Source: a virus. From it: 46,645 nucleotides of DNA. The translations under genes and the position numbers were made by a program. The stretch spans positions 1 to 46,645 of IMG/VR virus record IMGVR_UViG_3300020185_000080. One strand, given 5' to 3'. The notes under the pieces are model-generated. The model did no database searches and had not been told where the DNA came from. It saw only the letters and a list, made by a program, of their open reading frames with translations. This document shows positions 26,499 to 34,960 of this stretch, one piece after another (within the stretch, counting starts at the first letter, position 1; each line of letters begins with the position of its first letter).

Positions 26499-26928
26499 GC
26501 TGTAAGTCCTTATAGAAAACGCGGGTTTCCCCGTTAAAGCCTGTTATCTTGCGATACTTCTCCCAGCCTTTTCGATTGCTACTAAACACAATCTGATCAA
26601 AGCCTTTAGCCGCAGCAAACAAGGGTAAAGATTGATAAAGCCTCATAAGCCCACTGCTCTGTTGAGACAGATACGCATAGTCGACATGAAGTACTGCTTT
26701 TTCAGAATAACAATCCGTGTATTCCTGCATGACAATAAAACCAAAAAGATCATCGCCCTCTTCAGAGATAATGTCGTACAGATAGACCTTGCCGTTGTAG
26801 ATTGCACGCATGACATCTTCTGTCATACAGTCACTACCGCCCTTGTCTATGGCGTCAGAAATACCACTTGCGTAATAAGTATGTTTGTCACGAACTCGAT
26901 AAGGGGTGATCGGGTCGAAGTGAAACAC
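26491..26928 (-). CDS. GNAT-fold-like virion-associated protein (145 aa)
   Basis: The start is a GTG at 26928-26926 with a strong GGAGG 7 bases upstream, overlapping the previous stop as TAGTG. The 145-aa protein has the strand-helix order of a small acetyltransferase-like fold: YLYDIISEEGDDLFGFIVMQ as central strands, SSGLMRLYQSLPLFAAAKGF as the helix, then IVFSSNRKGWEKYRKITGF. Similar proteins sit beside internal virion genes in podoviruses (the T7 gp13 position). A clear acetyl-CoA loop (Q/RxxGxG/A) is not present, so enzyme activity is doubtful. Confidence 0.6.
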   Translation of the reverse strand: MFHFDPITPYRVRDKHTYYASGISDAIDKGGSDCMTEDVMRAIYNGKVYLYDIISEEGDDLFGFIVMQEYTDCYSEKAVLHVDYAYLSQQSSGLMRLYQSLPLFAAAKGFDQIVFSSNRKGWEKYRKITGFNGETRVFYKDLQHG

Positions 26929-27548
26929 TAAACGCCTCCGTAACTCACTGTGCGTACTGCGCGTCCGTTGTTGTTTTCAGCACGGCCTCGCATCTCTATA
27001 ATAGCGGCTTGGAAAATAGCGCCGTGATATGCCGCTAACGAACTATCCGCCCAAGGCATGCCCGGCATTGCATACAAACGCGCTAATGACCCATCAATTA
27101 AATGCTCATGGATCTCTTGCTCAACCGCACTATCGACACCTGTCGACTTAGACGTTGTGCTTAAAACTGCACGTATCTTCAAAGTCACAGCAGCAGTAGG
27201 CACAGGTGTTAGTCGCAAGGTCTTACCAAAATCAACCAAAGAACAAAAAGTCTGCGATAAGTTAGGTGGTGTTTGCGAGTCTGCTATTTGTGGAATGTCT
27301 GTTTCTTGCGTGCCTGACTTAATAGACTTGAGTTGCACAATACGTAAGTCAGACTTGGGTACTTCTAATTCAACATCAACTAGGCCCAGTATCACGTTAT
27401 GCTCTTCTAAATTAACGCGCCACAATAATGACTTTGATAAAAACTCTTCGGATGCACGCCGTAATGCACGAACAATAATAAGATCAGTACACTCAGGGAC
27501 TGAAGGTAATATTTCAGGGATAATGCTTTCAAATGTAACTATAGCCAT
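26928..27548 (-). CDS. Head-to-tail adaptor-like protein 2 (206 aa)
   Basis: The 206-aa protein starts MAIVTFESIIPEILPSVPEC and has a helical N-terminus (ALRRASEEFLSKSLLWRVNL). A beta-rich middle with a SKSDLRIVQLKSI-like strand follows, and the C-terminus is helical (DGSLARLYAMPGMPWADSSL then a Tyr/Gly-rich end). The plan is that of tail-adaptor proteins that bind under the portal in podoviruses. It directly follows the 204-aa adaptor-like gene with no spacer (TAG then ATG). The call rests on order and fold pattern. Confidence 0.6.
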   Translation of the reverse strand: MAIVTFESIIPEILPSVPECTDLIIVRALRRASEEFLSKSLLWRVNLEEHNVILGLVDVELEVPKSDLRIVQLKSIKSGTQETDIPQIADSQTPPNLSQTFCSLVDFGKTLRLTPVPTAAVTLKIRAVLSTTSKSTGVDSAVEQEIHEHLIDGSLARLYAMPGMPWADSSLAAYHGAIFQAAIIEMRGRAENNNGRAVRTVSYGGV

Positions 27549-28163
27549 CTAGATTTCCTTCGCTTGCGCATCGCCAATGACCGATACACCCATCTGTTTA
27601 GTGAATGTTTCGTAATAAGCCGCAGCCTTAGCTTCATCAGATGTGTCTGCATCCTTCAAAAACGCCCTGTGAAGGACAAAGGAGAGTAAAGGGTTGCCGT
27701 AGGTCGAATCTATATCAATCGACGCGTCAGCAGCGTAACTGGGCGGATCAACAGTAAATACAGCATCTAATTGCCCACTGCCATTGTTAGGCGGGTAGCA
27801 TAGAAAGTTTCTGCCATCCAAACGCTCCAAAATCACATACTTAACAGTGGGTACTTGAGGCTTTGCATACCAGTTAGGTTCTTGTGAATCTAAATCTTTT
27901 TGATTTGCTAAACGCACAACAGGGCCAGCTTGATTCGAGATCACACGATGTAAGTGACGCTTGCCAGCAGGGATCGTTTGATAGACCCCAGCAACCAGCG
28001 GCATAGTCGCTCTTGCCGTAAACAAAAGCGGCTTCATGGTGGCTATCTCTAACACACCATCATTAACTGCATTCAACAACTCAGCTTGAGGCCATCTTAC
28101 TGCAGTCTCATCCAGTAGGAGAGTCGAAGCTCGGCTCAAAATTGATGAGATAGCAATAGTCAT
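27549..28163 (-). CDS. Head-to-tail adaptor-like protein 1 (204 aa)
   Basis: The start at 28163 (MTIAISSILSRASTLLLDET) is chosen because AGAGG lies 10 bases upstream. The earlier in-frame ATG at 28193 would overlap the upstream gene by 25 bases. The pattern RASTLLLDET.VRWPQAELLNAVNDGVLEI then strands, and a C-terminal NPLLSFVLHRAFLKDADTSD...AAAYYETFTKQMG matches a large phage family found between capsid and tail genes (DUF6682-like or gp6/gp4-type adaptor). It probably seals the portal exit. Confidence 0.68.
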   Translation of the reverse strand: MTIAISSILSRASTLLLDETAVRWPQAELLNAVNDGVLEIATMKPLLFTARATMPLVAGVYQTIPAGKRHLHRVISNQAGPVVRLANQKDLDSQEPNWYAKPQVPTVKYVILERLDGRNFLCYPPNNGSGQLDAVFTVDPPSYAADASIDIDSTYGNPLLSFVLHRAFLKDADTSDEAKAAAYYETFTKQMGVSVIGDAQAKEI

Positions 28164-28168
28164 TTGGG

Positions 28169-28504
28169 TTAAACCTCTTGGAATATGTTCCATGCAACGT
28201 CGCGGTCTGCGGCGCTGATGTCGTAGCCTAATACTTTCTCAATCGCTTTTACTTTTGGAGTGCCATCACGACCAAAATTATCTGGATTGCCTTCTTCTAC
28301 CACTTGCGCTAACGCATCAAGCGTAGAATTGGTTTCAGGCTCTTTCTTAACTTTAGTCGCTTTCTTTGCGCCAACTCTGGTACACCCTTGTGCCAATGCT
28401 GACACAACAAGTGATTCGCGAACGTCCATTTCAACGCCTGCTTCCATACGGATTGCAACGCCATTTAAAGCAACCATTTGTAAAATTGGGGAAACTAACT
28501 TCAT
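28169..28504 (-). CDS. Capsid-proximal small protein with LEM/HeH-like end (111 aa)
   Basis: The N-terminal half is compact (MKLVSPILQMVALNGVAIRM) and a Lys/Glu-rich linker follows (KKATKVKKEPETNS). The C-terminal 50 residues (LAQVVEEGNPDNFGRDGTPKVKAIEKVLGYDISA) resemble the small helical domain seen in phage proteins next to N4-gp56-type capsid genes. It lies just beyond the terminator that follows the capsid gene, so it depends on readthrough or on another promoter. A head-completion role is possible. Confidence 0.6.
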   Translation of the reverse strand: MKLVSPILQMVALNGVAIRMEAGVEMDVRESLVVSALAQGCTRVGAKKATKVKKEPETNSTLDALAQVVEEGNPDNFGRDGTPKVKAIEKVLGYDISAADRDVAWNIFQEV

Positions 28505-28522
28505 GAGTGGGTAACTCCTAAA

Positions 28523-28556
28523 TGAAAAAAATGGCTCCCCCTCGAAAGAGGGAGCC
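28523..28556 (-). terminator. Intrinsic terminator after the capsid gene
   Basis: On the minus strand GGCTCC-CTC-TTTC-GAG-(GG)-GGAGCC forms a hairpin with a two-base bulge, followed by seven T residues (ATTTTTTTC). It begins 7 bases after the capsid stop. It would cap capsid mRNA from the promoter at site 4 and lower expression of the adaptor genes downstream. Confidence 0.8.
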
Positions 28557-28562
28557 TCGCAC

Positions 28563-29681
28563 TTAAAGTGCAGTGTCGACAGTAATAACGCCGAAGTCTT
28601 CCAACAATGTTGGATTAGCAGGGTTGCCTTTGAACTGTGGCTTTAAGAAGCCAAAGATCTTTCCGCAAGCAATGCCAGGTTGGTTATTGTAGTCGAAGTA
28701 ATCTTCGTCCCAATAAGCCGCGCCTAAATCCGCCATGCCTAGTGCCTGAGCACCGCATAACAACATACGTTGGCCTTCAGTATTACCAGATGCACACATC
28801 TTAGATCCAGATGCAGCGCCACGGGTATCGAACACATGACGGAACTCATGGATAATCATGCCGTCAACCATTACTGAGTTGGTTCCTTTGAATAGACTAT
28901 TCTTATCACCACGAACACCAGCATGGCGCACGTTGGCAATAAAATCAGAGTCTAGCTTTAACTGAGCCATACCCTGTGGAGTCATAAACAAATGATAGAC
29001 CTCATCACCCCCTGTACCCTTAATGCCACGAATATAGTTATCCTTAGCATGAGCCTTCAAGTTTACGATGTCCTTATAGGTCGTCGCAGTAAGTACGCCA
29101 TCAGCGGCAGCAAAGCCAGTGCCAGCGGTTACACCTGAAGATTTTAAGTGAACACAGCGGTTCGTGGTTGGCGCTACGTTAGCAGCTGGAGCGAAGTCCA
29201 AAGTGCTAAGTACGTTAGTCGCACGGGTTGAGCCGTTAGTATTCAAAGTGTATGGCAATGAGCTCATGCTCAAGAATGCCATTTGGTCAAGACGATCACC
29301 CATCCAATAACCTAACTTATCGCGTGATTGCTCACGGAAGTTAACAATGGATTTCTGATCAGCCATACGACCTTGTAAGCGGTTAGCATGACGCAACTGA
29401 TCAATCTGGATCACTGTGTCATACGCTTTCATGGCCTCTTCATTGCCTTCCAGCGTAGCATCACCTGCGATACCATCACCTTCTAAGTCAGCAACTAGAG
29501 TTAGAACGGCGCGAGCGCCCTTCTCGGATTTGGTCAACGTCTCAATACGTTGAACCATCGCGTTATGGCCTTTACCAGCAAATTGGTTAACAAAAGACGT
29601 ATTACGAGCGACGCGCCAAAGGTCACGAGCCCATGCAGTCTTTTGTTCGCTAGTAAGGGCAGCAAAATTGGTTGTAGCCAT
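28563..29681 (-). CDS. Major capsid protein, N4-gp56 type (372 aa)
   Basis: The 372-aa protein (MATTNFAALTSEQKTAWARD) shows the pattern of the N4-gp56 major capsid family: an N-terminal WARDLWRVARNTSFVNQFAG helix, the RIETLTKSEKGARAVLTLVA strand, a long helix with AYDTVIQIDQLRHANRLQGR, and a C-terminal GADLGAAYWDEDYFDYNNQP-like block. It forms the icosahedral shell with an HK97 fold. The gene has its own promoter (site 4), a 170-base leader and a terminator, consistent with high expression relative to neighbours. Length is within the usual range for the family. Confidence 0.88.
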   Translation of the reverse strand: MATTNFAALTSEQKTAWARDLWRVARNTSFVNQFAGKGHNAMVQRIETLTKSEKGARAVLTLVADLEGDGIAGDATLEGNEEAMKAYDTVIQIDQLRHANRLQGRMADQKSIVNFREQSRDKLGYWMGDRLDQMAFLSMSSLPYTLNTNGSTRATNVLSTLDFAPAANVAPTTNRCVHLKSSGVTAGTGFAAADGVLTATTYKDIVNLKAHAKDNYIRGIKGTGGDEVYHLFMTPQGMAQLKLDSDFIANVRHAGVRGDKNSLFKGTNSVMVDGMIIHEFRHVFDTRGAASGSKMCASGNTEGQRMLLCGAQALGMADLGAAYWDEDYFDYNNQPGIACGKIFGFLKPQFKGNPANPTLLEDFGVITVDTAL

Positions 29682-29800
29682 TTTGATGTACCTTATTTAA
29701 ACAAAAATGTGCAAATTAACTGGAGCCTTATGCACCAGTTCTGGGTTCCCGTATCGTGAGGACAACGAAATAACACGCCTTTTAATGTGGGCGATCACAA

Positions 29801-29818
29801 CGCGGTTAACGCACCGCG
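29801..29818 (-). other. Hairpin in the capsid mRNA leader
   Basis: CGCGGT and ACCGCG form a 6-bp stem with a 6-base loop. It has no following T run, so it is not a terminator. It lies about 120 bases upstream of the capsid ATG within the transcript predicted from site 4, and could stabilise the mRNA or shape translation. Confidence 0.4.
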
Positions 29819-29859
29819 CTGGTCGAGCTCATGTATCGTCTGAGCTACTACTGAAATGA

Positions 29860-29888
29860 ATGATAATAGCTGAACTACTATTTCACAA
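29860..29888 (-). promoter_or_regulatory. Promoter with embedded palindrome, site 4 (capsid)
   Basis: On the minus strand -35 TTGTGA (29888-29883) and -10 TATCAT (29865-29860) are 17 bases apart, with AATAGTAGTTCAGCTAT as spacer. A partial second copy of the motif (GAGCTACTACTG, plus strand) lies at 29842-29853. The leader to the capsid ATG is about 170 bases. Confidence 0.65.
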
Positions 29889-29891
29889 CAC

Positions 29892-30863
29892 CTAAACCAA
29901 ATCACCGCGCATTCTAGCGCGTGTCGCTTCAGGTAATGCGTCAAATTCCTCATCAGTCAGCTTCGTAATGTCAACCATTTCGGAACTGGTCTTTCCACCA
30001 GATTCCCCTTGGTTCATTTTCGGAGGCTGAGCATTAGAGGCTTCAACATTACCTTTTACGTTAGTCTTTCGAGTCTTAACAGCCGCCTTTGGCTCCGCTG
30101 TCTCAGTCAAAAGCTCTGGGCGAACCACACGGACTGCTGCGTTAGCCGCACGGCGAACCGCTTCGGCAGGTAAATAGCCTTGATTTAGGTACGCACTCTG
30201 AAACACCAGGGCTTCTGCGTTCAAGTCTTCATCAAAAACGTCAGAATCTGTGTCTAGCTGTGGGTATTCCTTAAAAACGGATGTGAGCGTCGACTTTAAT
30301 TCCATCTTCGCTTCCACACGCGCTTCTAAAGCGTCCATGTCGATAGGTTCAGAAGCAGTTTGCTGAGTAGCTGCGTGCAACTGTTCATCAATTTCTGCTG
30401 CTTTATCCAAGTCGCCATCAAGTACGGCTTCGTTACGTTGTTTTGACAATGCGCGCACATCAATTGCAGGAATCGCCTGTGCTTTAGCCAAAGCTTCAGC
30501 TAACTCTTTGCGTAATTCCGCTGCTTCTTGTTCAGCTTTACGCTGCTTAGCAACAACATCATCAAGACGCCGCTTAGGAATCATGTGCTTTTTGGAATCT
30601 TCGACTACTTCTTCGACTACTTCTTCGACTACTTCGTCAACTACTTCTTCTTCGACTTCTTCGTCAACTTCTTCGTCAACTAGCTCTTCTTCGACTACTT
30701 CGTCAACTACTTCTTCGACTACTTCTTCAACTGTGGCTTCAGAAACGGCGGCTTCTTCAATTTCATTGCCAAAATCTAAACTTTTAAGATCATCATAATC
30801 TTCAGAGCCAGTTTCTTCTGGTAAGTAATTTTGCATATCTATTGCTGCGTTTGCTTCGGACAT
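29892..30863 (-). CDS. Scaffolding protein (323 aa)
   Basis: The protein is strongly acidic and helical, and lies between portal and capsid genes, the usual scaffold position. Residues 40-90 are an acidic repeat made of VVEEV, VVDEV and VDEEV units. A coiled coil follows (AKQRKAEQEAAELRKELAEA), and the C-terminus ends FDALPEATRARMRGDLV, a basic helical end of the type that contacts capsid proteins. At DNA level the acidic part is a degenerate 12-bp tandem repeat (TTCTTCGACTAC on the plus strand). It should be removed during head maturation; no protease is encoded nearby. Confidence 0.78.
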   Translation of the reverse strand: MSEANAAIDMQNYLPEETGSEDYDDLKSLDFGNEIEEAAVSEATVEEVVEEVVDEVVEEELVDEEVDEEVEEEVVDEVVEEVVEEVVEDSKKHMIPKRRLDDVVAKQRKAEQEAAELRKELAEALAKAQAIPAIDVRALSKQRNEAVLDGDLDKAAEIDEQLHAATQQTASEPIDMDALEARVEAKMELKSTLTSVFKEYPQLDTDSDVFDEDLNAEALVFQSAYLNQGYLPAEAVRRAANAAVRVVRPELLTETAEPKAAVKTRKTNVKGNVEASNAQPPKMNQGESGGKTSSEMVDITKLTDEEFDALPEATRARMRGDLV

Positions 30864-30883
30864 AATTCACCTATTTTTTGGGG

Positions 30884-33010
30884 TTAAGGGGTCTTGCTTG
30901 GGGTTTTCTTTGCATCAAGAGCACTACGCTCTTTTTGATCGTTTTGCATCAGCGATACCGCAGTGCGAGTAATCGAATCCTGCTGACGAGTCTGTGCAGT
31001 GATTTGCGCTAACTTCATTCGAGCCTCTAACTCTTCACGTTTCAACTGCACCTTCGCATTCAACTCTTCCAATGCACGCTCATGTAAGTTGCCGTCCTCA
31101 CCAAGTTCTTCAGCTTTCGCCATAGACAGCATTGTTTGCGCTTCTTTAAGAGCTTGATCAGCTTCGAGGTTAGATAACTCAAGTTGAGCGGCTTGCATCG
31201 CCATGTCTTGCTGCTGCTGTTGCATCTGCATCTCTTCTTCACTCGGTGCAGCAAGCCCTGTTAGTTGCTTAATCTCTTCTGCAATGTCTTTCTTCTGTGC
31301 TAAGTGGCTGTACTCAACCACGCGATAATCAGGAATCATTACGCCAGCTTGACGCAACTGCAACGCTTCAGAGAACTGACTCTCTTCAAAGTTATCGCGA
31401 GCAGGTTGTGTGCTAATCACTACGCTGTACTCACCCAAGGTCAGGTCGTTAATGATCGTGCCTTCAGGTGTTATCTGATTAACCATTATTTGCTCTTGCG
31501 CATCAGACTGTGCTGGGTCGGGCATTTCGGGATTTGTAATCTGAATCAAGCGTTCTTCCACATAGAATTGCTGTACCAATTCAAGTATTTTCTCGGCCAA
31601 CATGTGACGAGTGCGTGCCAGGTTATCCAGCGGCACTTGTATCTGTATTTGTCCACGCTGCTGCTTAGACTTGAGTGCTACGCCAGAGACTTCGGCAGAC
31701 TCATAACCCAACATAGCGTCAGAGACACCTGAAATTTCCTTGATGTTATGCGCAGCTTTCTGCGTAATGCGATCAATGCCTGTAGGTATCTGGTTCGGTT
31801 GAATCTTAGATGGCGGAGCGGTGCCACGCGCATGTACAATGTGCAGACCTGTCTCAGCGCCACGTTCAGTCAAATCTTCATTAGTCATGTTGACTAAGGA
31901 ACCTTCTTCGGTAATCCATCCACTGTTAGCGGTGGTGTTAACGATGTGTAATTCTTGAGAACTGATCTTGTTGAGTTGCTCTTGCGGTGAAATCAAGTTC
32001 TTCACCATTCCAAAAGGCTTACCTCTGCGGAAATAACTGAAATACGGCACAACGGTAAATGTCTTATAGGGTGACCATTCATCGTGCAGTAGAATTTTAT
32101 CGGCACTGACTGTCCAACGGACTCTAGGAGCCAGCCGTTTTTGGATAAATAGGCCAAACTCCTGCCCAAATTCCTGTCGCTTGGTATCATCCCAAGTTTC
32201 AGGGACGGGTCGCATATCCCCTGTTTGTGGATCAATAAACCATTCGGACATACACATACGGCGATGCTGTCTTTCAACGACGCGTACACTGCGGATGGTT
32301 TTATCAGTAGCTCCATCATCAGTAAGATCAAAACTGGCAGAGTCACCAAACTTATTATCTTCCACCGCAACACTGTCACCGCCGTACACATCACCACCCA
32401 CAGCTAATGCTTGTAATGAATCCGCGATCTTCTCGCCGTAAGTTCCCTCAATCTGGTCGAGTGACAACCAGCGTGTGGTAATCACTTCGTTCCATGTCTT
32501 AGGGTCGTACTCTTTTGCGTCAACGTCAATTAGTACGTCCAACGGGTCAAGTGAGGTAATCTCAACTTCACCTTGAATACTGTCATCAAAGTTAATCCGT
32601 ACATCGAAATAACCTCGGTCTTGGATCAATCCATCTGAGAACACTTGGCTCTCCACCCAATCCAATTTGTTATTGTCACCAATCTGCATCACGACCTTGG
32701 TTAACGCTGTCGCGGTGTCTTCATTACCATTTGAACGGGGTTTAAAGTTCATCTCTGCGCGTTTTGCTGTCTGCTCACCTAATACTGTGTTCACTGTCGA
32801 TAGTATGGTGTTAATGGTTAAGGCTGGGCGGCCTTCATCTGCAAGTTTCTTCGCATCACCTGAGTCCCACTGCTCACCGCAGTAGAAGCGATCATACTTC
32901 TTAGCTAAGCCAACATACTCACTGTGCCCGTTGTCACGTAAGCGGACGTAGCGTTTCCAATTATCGTATGCGACCTGTGAAGGTTCCTTCTTTACTTTTC
33001 CGTGTGCCAT
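30884..33010 (-). CDS. Portal protein, P22-like (708 aa)
   Basis: The 708-aa length is close to P22 gp1 (725 aa). The N-terminal region has the pattern FYCGEQWDS..A..L..EGRPALTINTILSTVNTVLGEQ, a hallmark of the P22-like portal family. It continues through DRGYFDVRINFDDSI and PLDVLIDV strands into the ring core, then a C-terminal barrel of long charged helices (QQQQDMAMQAAQLELSNLEA to the end). Twelve copies should form the DNA channel at the capsid vertex. It is preceded by site 5 and a weak terminator, so portal transcription may be separate from terL. Confidence 0.88.
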   Translation of the reverse strand: MAHGKVKKEPSQVAYDNWKRYVRLRDNGHSEYVGLAKKYDRFYCGEQWDSGDAKKLADEGRPALTINTILSTVNTVLGEQTAKRAEMNFKPRSNGNEDTATALTKVVMQIGDNNKLDWVESQVFSDGLIQDRGYFDVRINFDDSIQGEVEITSLDPLDVLIDVDAKEYDPKTWNEVITTRWLSLDQIEGTYGEKIADSLQALAVGGDVYGGDSVAVEDNKFGDSASFDLTDDGATDKTIRSVRVVERQHRRMCMSEWFIDPQTGDMRPVPETWDDTKRQEFGQEFGLFIQKRLAPRVRWTVSADKILLHDEWSPYKTFTVVPYFSYFRRGKPFGMVKNLISPQEQLNKISSQELHIVNTTANSGWITEEGSLVNMTNEDLTERGAETGLHIVHARGTAPPSKIQPNQIPTGIDRITQKAAHNIKEISGVSDAMLGYESAEVSGVALKSKQQRGQIQIQVPLDNLARTRHMLAEKILELVQQFYVEERLIQITNPEMPDPAQSDAQEQIMVNQITPEGTIINDLTLGEYSVVISTQPARDNFEESQFSEALQLRQAGVMIPDYRVVEYSHLAQKKDIAEEIKQLTGLAAPSEEEMQMQQQQQDMAMQAAQLELSNLEADQALKEAQTMLSMAKAEELGEDGNLHERALEELNAKVQLKREELEARMKLAQITAQTRQQDSITRTAVSLMQNDQKERSALDAKKTPSKTP

Positions 33011-33045
33011 TTGCGATCCTAAAAATGCCCAGTAATAATATATGC

Positions 33046-33074
33046 ATCGAAAGTAGTTGAGCTGCTATTCTACC
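33046..33074 (-). promoter_or_regulatory. Repeated palindrome site 5 (portal)
   Basis: AGTAGTTGAGCTGCTATT (plus strand, from 33052) is a full copy of the repeated element. In the family register the -35 would be GGTAGA and the -10 TTCGAT, both weak. It lies 36-64 bases upstream of the portal ATG. An operator or weak promoter is likely. Confidence 0.5.
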
Positions 33075-33090
33075 GCCTCAATTCTAATTT

Positions 33091-33116
33091 CAAAAGGTGT
33101 GGGCCTTTCACCCACC
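33091..33116 (-). terminator. Weak intrinsic terminator after terL
   Basis: On the minus strand GGTGGG-TGAAAGG-CCCACACC folds with one bulged base and is followed by TTTTG. The T run is short, so termination should be partial. It lies between the terL stop and palindrome site 5. Confidence 0.5.
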
Positions 33117-33181
33117 CGTCTTTGGCGACACCCCATCACCTCCGATACCCCAAAAAACTAAGTTGTTCAGGGCTACGAACT

Positions 33182-34960
33182 CTATGCGCTCATGGAAGAA
33201 CGCCTATTATGACTGCTTAACAGCCCTGCCAGACGTTTCTCGCGCCAGCCTTGCACGGGTTTCTTAACCACGGCTCTAGGTGTCACTATGTCATCGAGCA
33301 TTAATCCAATCCACGCCAAAGCATCCACGCAGTCATCGTGTACGCCCATTGGGAAACGCAAAAACTCGTTCACCATCAGTTGTACTGTGTCATCACCGCT
33401 GGGAAAATACACCATGCCCTGCTGCATCCGACCTTGTATGGATCGCGCGCGAGTCTGCTTATCTCTTTTACCAGGCTTTAATCCTTCGTAATAAAATGAA
33501 TATAAGCTCCGCTCACGAATGCGTTGATTTAGTAGCGGCCCCATCGCCATTTCTATCTGACCCCGCTCAATGCCTGTAATCTTTGACTTCCAGCGCACGT
33601 ACATGTCCAAGATCGCTTCCACTATTTCAAGCGAGCCTTTCTTGAATCGTTTGACATCGAGTACCCAGATGCTGTCTTGCTGGTCGACGCCGACTGTGAT
33701 CCCCACTGTGAAATCGTTCGCTTCATTTTTGCCAATCGCCAAGTCCCACGCGGTGTAAGTGTGTAACTCGTCAAGGCTAGGTCGTTCCGTGGGCTTATAC
33801 CATCGAAACATGTCTCTGGTAAAATACTCGCCATCATCAGCAACAGGATTTTGCTGATACAAAGCACTCCAATCGCGAGGCCCAACAGCACGCTTAATAC
33901 GTAGCAAAGCAGTTTCATCGTAGCGTTCAGGGTGTAACGCTTGATCCTTTTTACGGAAAGCTTCATCTTCTGTTGCCAACGCTGGATACTGTATAACGTC
34001 CCATTCATCGCCTTCATTCTCTTTCATTTTAGTGAGTAAGCGCCCTGCCAGATCATCGTCGTGCCAACGCGTTAAAATTATGAGTACTCCGCCTCCTGGT
34101 GCAAGTCGTGTGTACGCTGTTGAGGTGTACCAGTTCCATATACTAGAGCGGTTTGTTTCTGATTCTGCGTCATCGCGGTTCTTAATCGGATCGTCGATGA
34201 TTAAAACGTGGGCTCCGCGTCCTGTGATCGGGCCACCTACGCCCGCTGCCACATATCCACCTCGACTTGTCGTGTTCCATCGCTGTGCTGATTGGCTGTC
34301 TTTATCTAACTTAGTCTCTTTAAATACTTGGTGATAACGCTGATCACGTAAGAGTTCACGCACCTTGCGCGAGAAGTCCATTGCCAAATCACCGGTGTAC
34401 GAGCAACTGATTACTTCATGCTCTGGGTGACGACCCAAGTGCCAGCCAGGGAATGTTTTACTCGCAAGCTCACTTTTGCCATGACGCGGTGGCATAAAAA
34501 GCATTAATCGTGGGCTTTTACGATCAGCAACGTCTTTAGAGAACTGTTCTAATCGAGCGCAGATGTCTTTATGCACCCACCCTGCTTCGTACTGATCATT
34601 AAATCGTTCTACGAATGGTAGTAATCGACGACGGCATAACTCTCGTCGCATTAATTCAAGTTTAGCTTCTTCTTTCGCATTAAATGCGTCAGCCGCTGCC
34701 TTTTCATCGTCAATGATTTGTTGCGCAGCTATCTCTCGATGCGTGGGCCGATCCACTGCTTTTTTAAGCTGCTTTCGTTTCGTTTTAGCCACTAAGGGTT
34801 TCTTAGGCACTGCCTCTTTTCGAGCCTGTGCGCTGTCAGTCACGTCTTGTGCAAAGTCACACTTAACGCAAGTATTCTCTGACGCAAACAACGTCTGATC
34901 TGTATCACACGTAGGGCAACGCTTACCTTTCTTATGCTTGATCATCAGCGTACTCAGCAT
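33182..34960 (-). CDS. terL: Large terminase subunit with N-terminal zinc ribbon
   Basis: This ATP-driven DNA packaging motor also has nuclease activity. The N-terminus has a C15-x2-C18 and C31-x2-C34 zinc-ribbon motif that most TerL proteins lack. The ATPase domain has Walker A PPRHGKSE (157-164), Walker B VLIIDDP (D256-D257) and the LTRWH motif (296-300). The RNase H-like nuclease has D406 (YTAWDLAIG), E465 (GIERG) and D542/D543 (HDDCVDALAW). It overlaps terS by 29 bases from this ATG, or by 14 if the in-frame ATG at 34945 is used; neither has a strong Shine-Dalgarno. Confidence 0.92.
   Translation of the reverse strand: MLSTLMIKHKKGKRCPTCDTDQTLFASENTCVKCDFAQDVTDSAQARKEAVPKKPLVAKTKRKQLKKAVDRPTHREIAAQQIIDDEKAAADAFNAKEEAKLELMRRELCRRRLLPFVERFNDQYEAGWVHKDICARLEQFSKDVADRKSPRLMLFMPPRHGKSELASKTFPGWHLGRHPEHEVISCSYTGDLAMDFSRKVRELLRDQRYHQVFKETKLDKDSQSAQRWNTTSRGGYVAAGVGGPITGRGAHVLIIDDPIKNRDDAESETNRSSIWNWYTSTAYTRLAPGGGVLIILTRWHDDDLAGRLLTKMKENEGDEWDVIQYPALATEDEAFRKKDQALHPERYDETALLRIKRAVGPRDWSALYQQNPVADDGEYFTRDMFRWYKPTERPSLDELHTYTAWDLAIGKNEANDFTVGITVGVDQQDSIWVLDVKRFKKGSLEIVEAILDMYVRWKSKITGIERGQIEMAMGPLLNQRIRERSLYSFYYEGLKPGKRDKQTRARSIQGRMQQGMVYFPSGDDTVQLMVNEFLRFPMGVHDDCVDALAWIGLMLDDIVTPRAVVKKPVQGWREKRLAGLLSSHNRRSSMSA

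Noticed and set aside
26491-26928. Active acetyltransferase
   Set aside because: The fold order is GNAT-like, but no convincing acetyl-CoA binding loop was seen, so only a structural resemblance is claimed.
30508-30798. Ser/Thr-rich 96-codon plus-strand frame
   Set aside because: It is the antisense reading of the acidic repeat in the scaffold gene.
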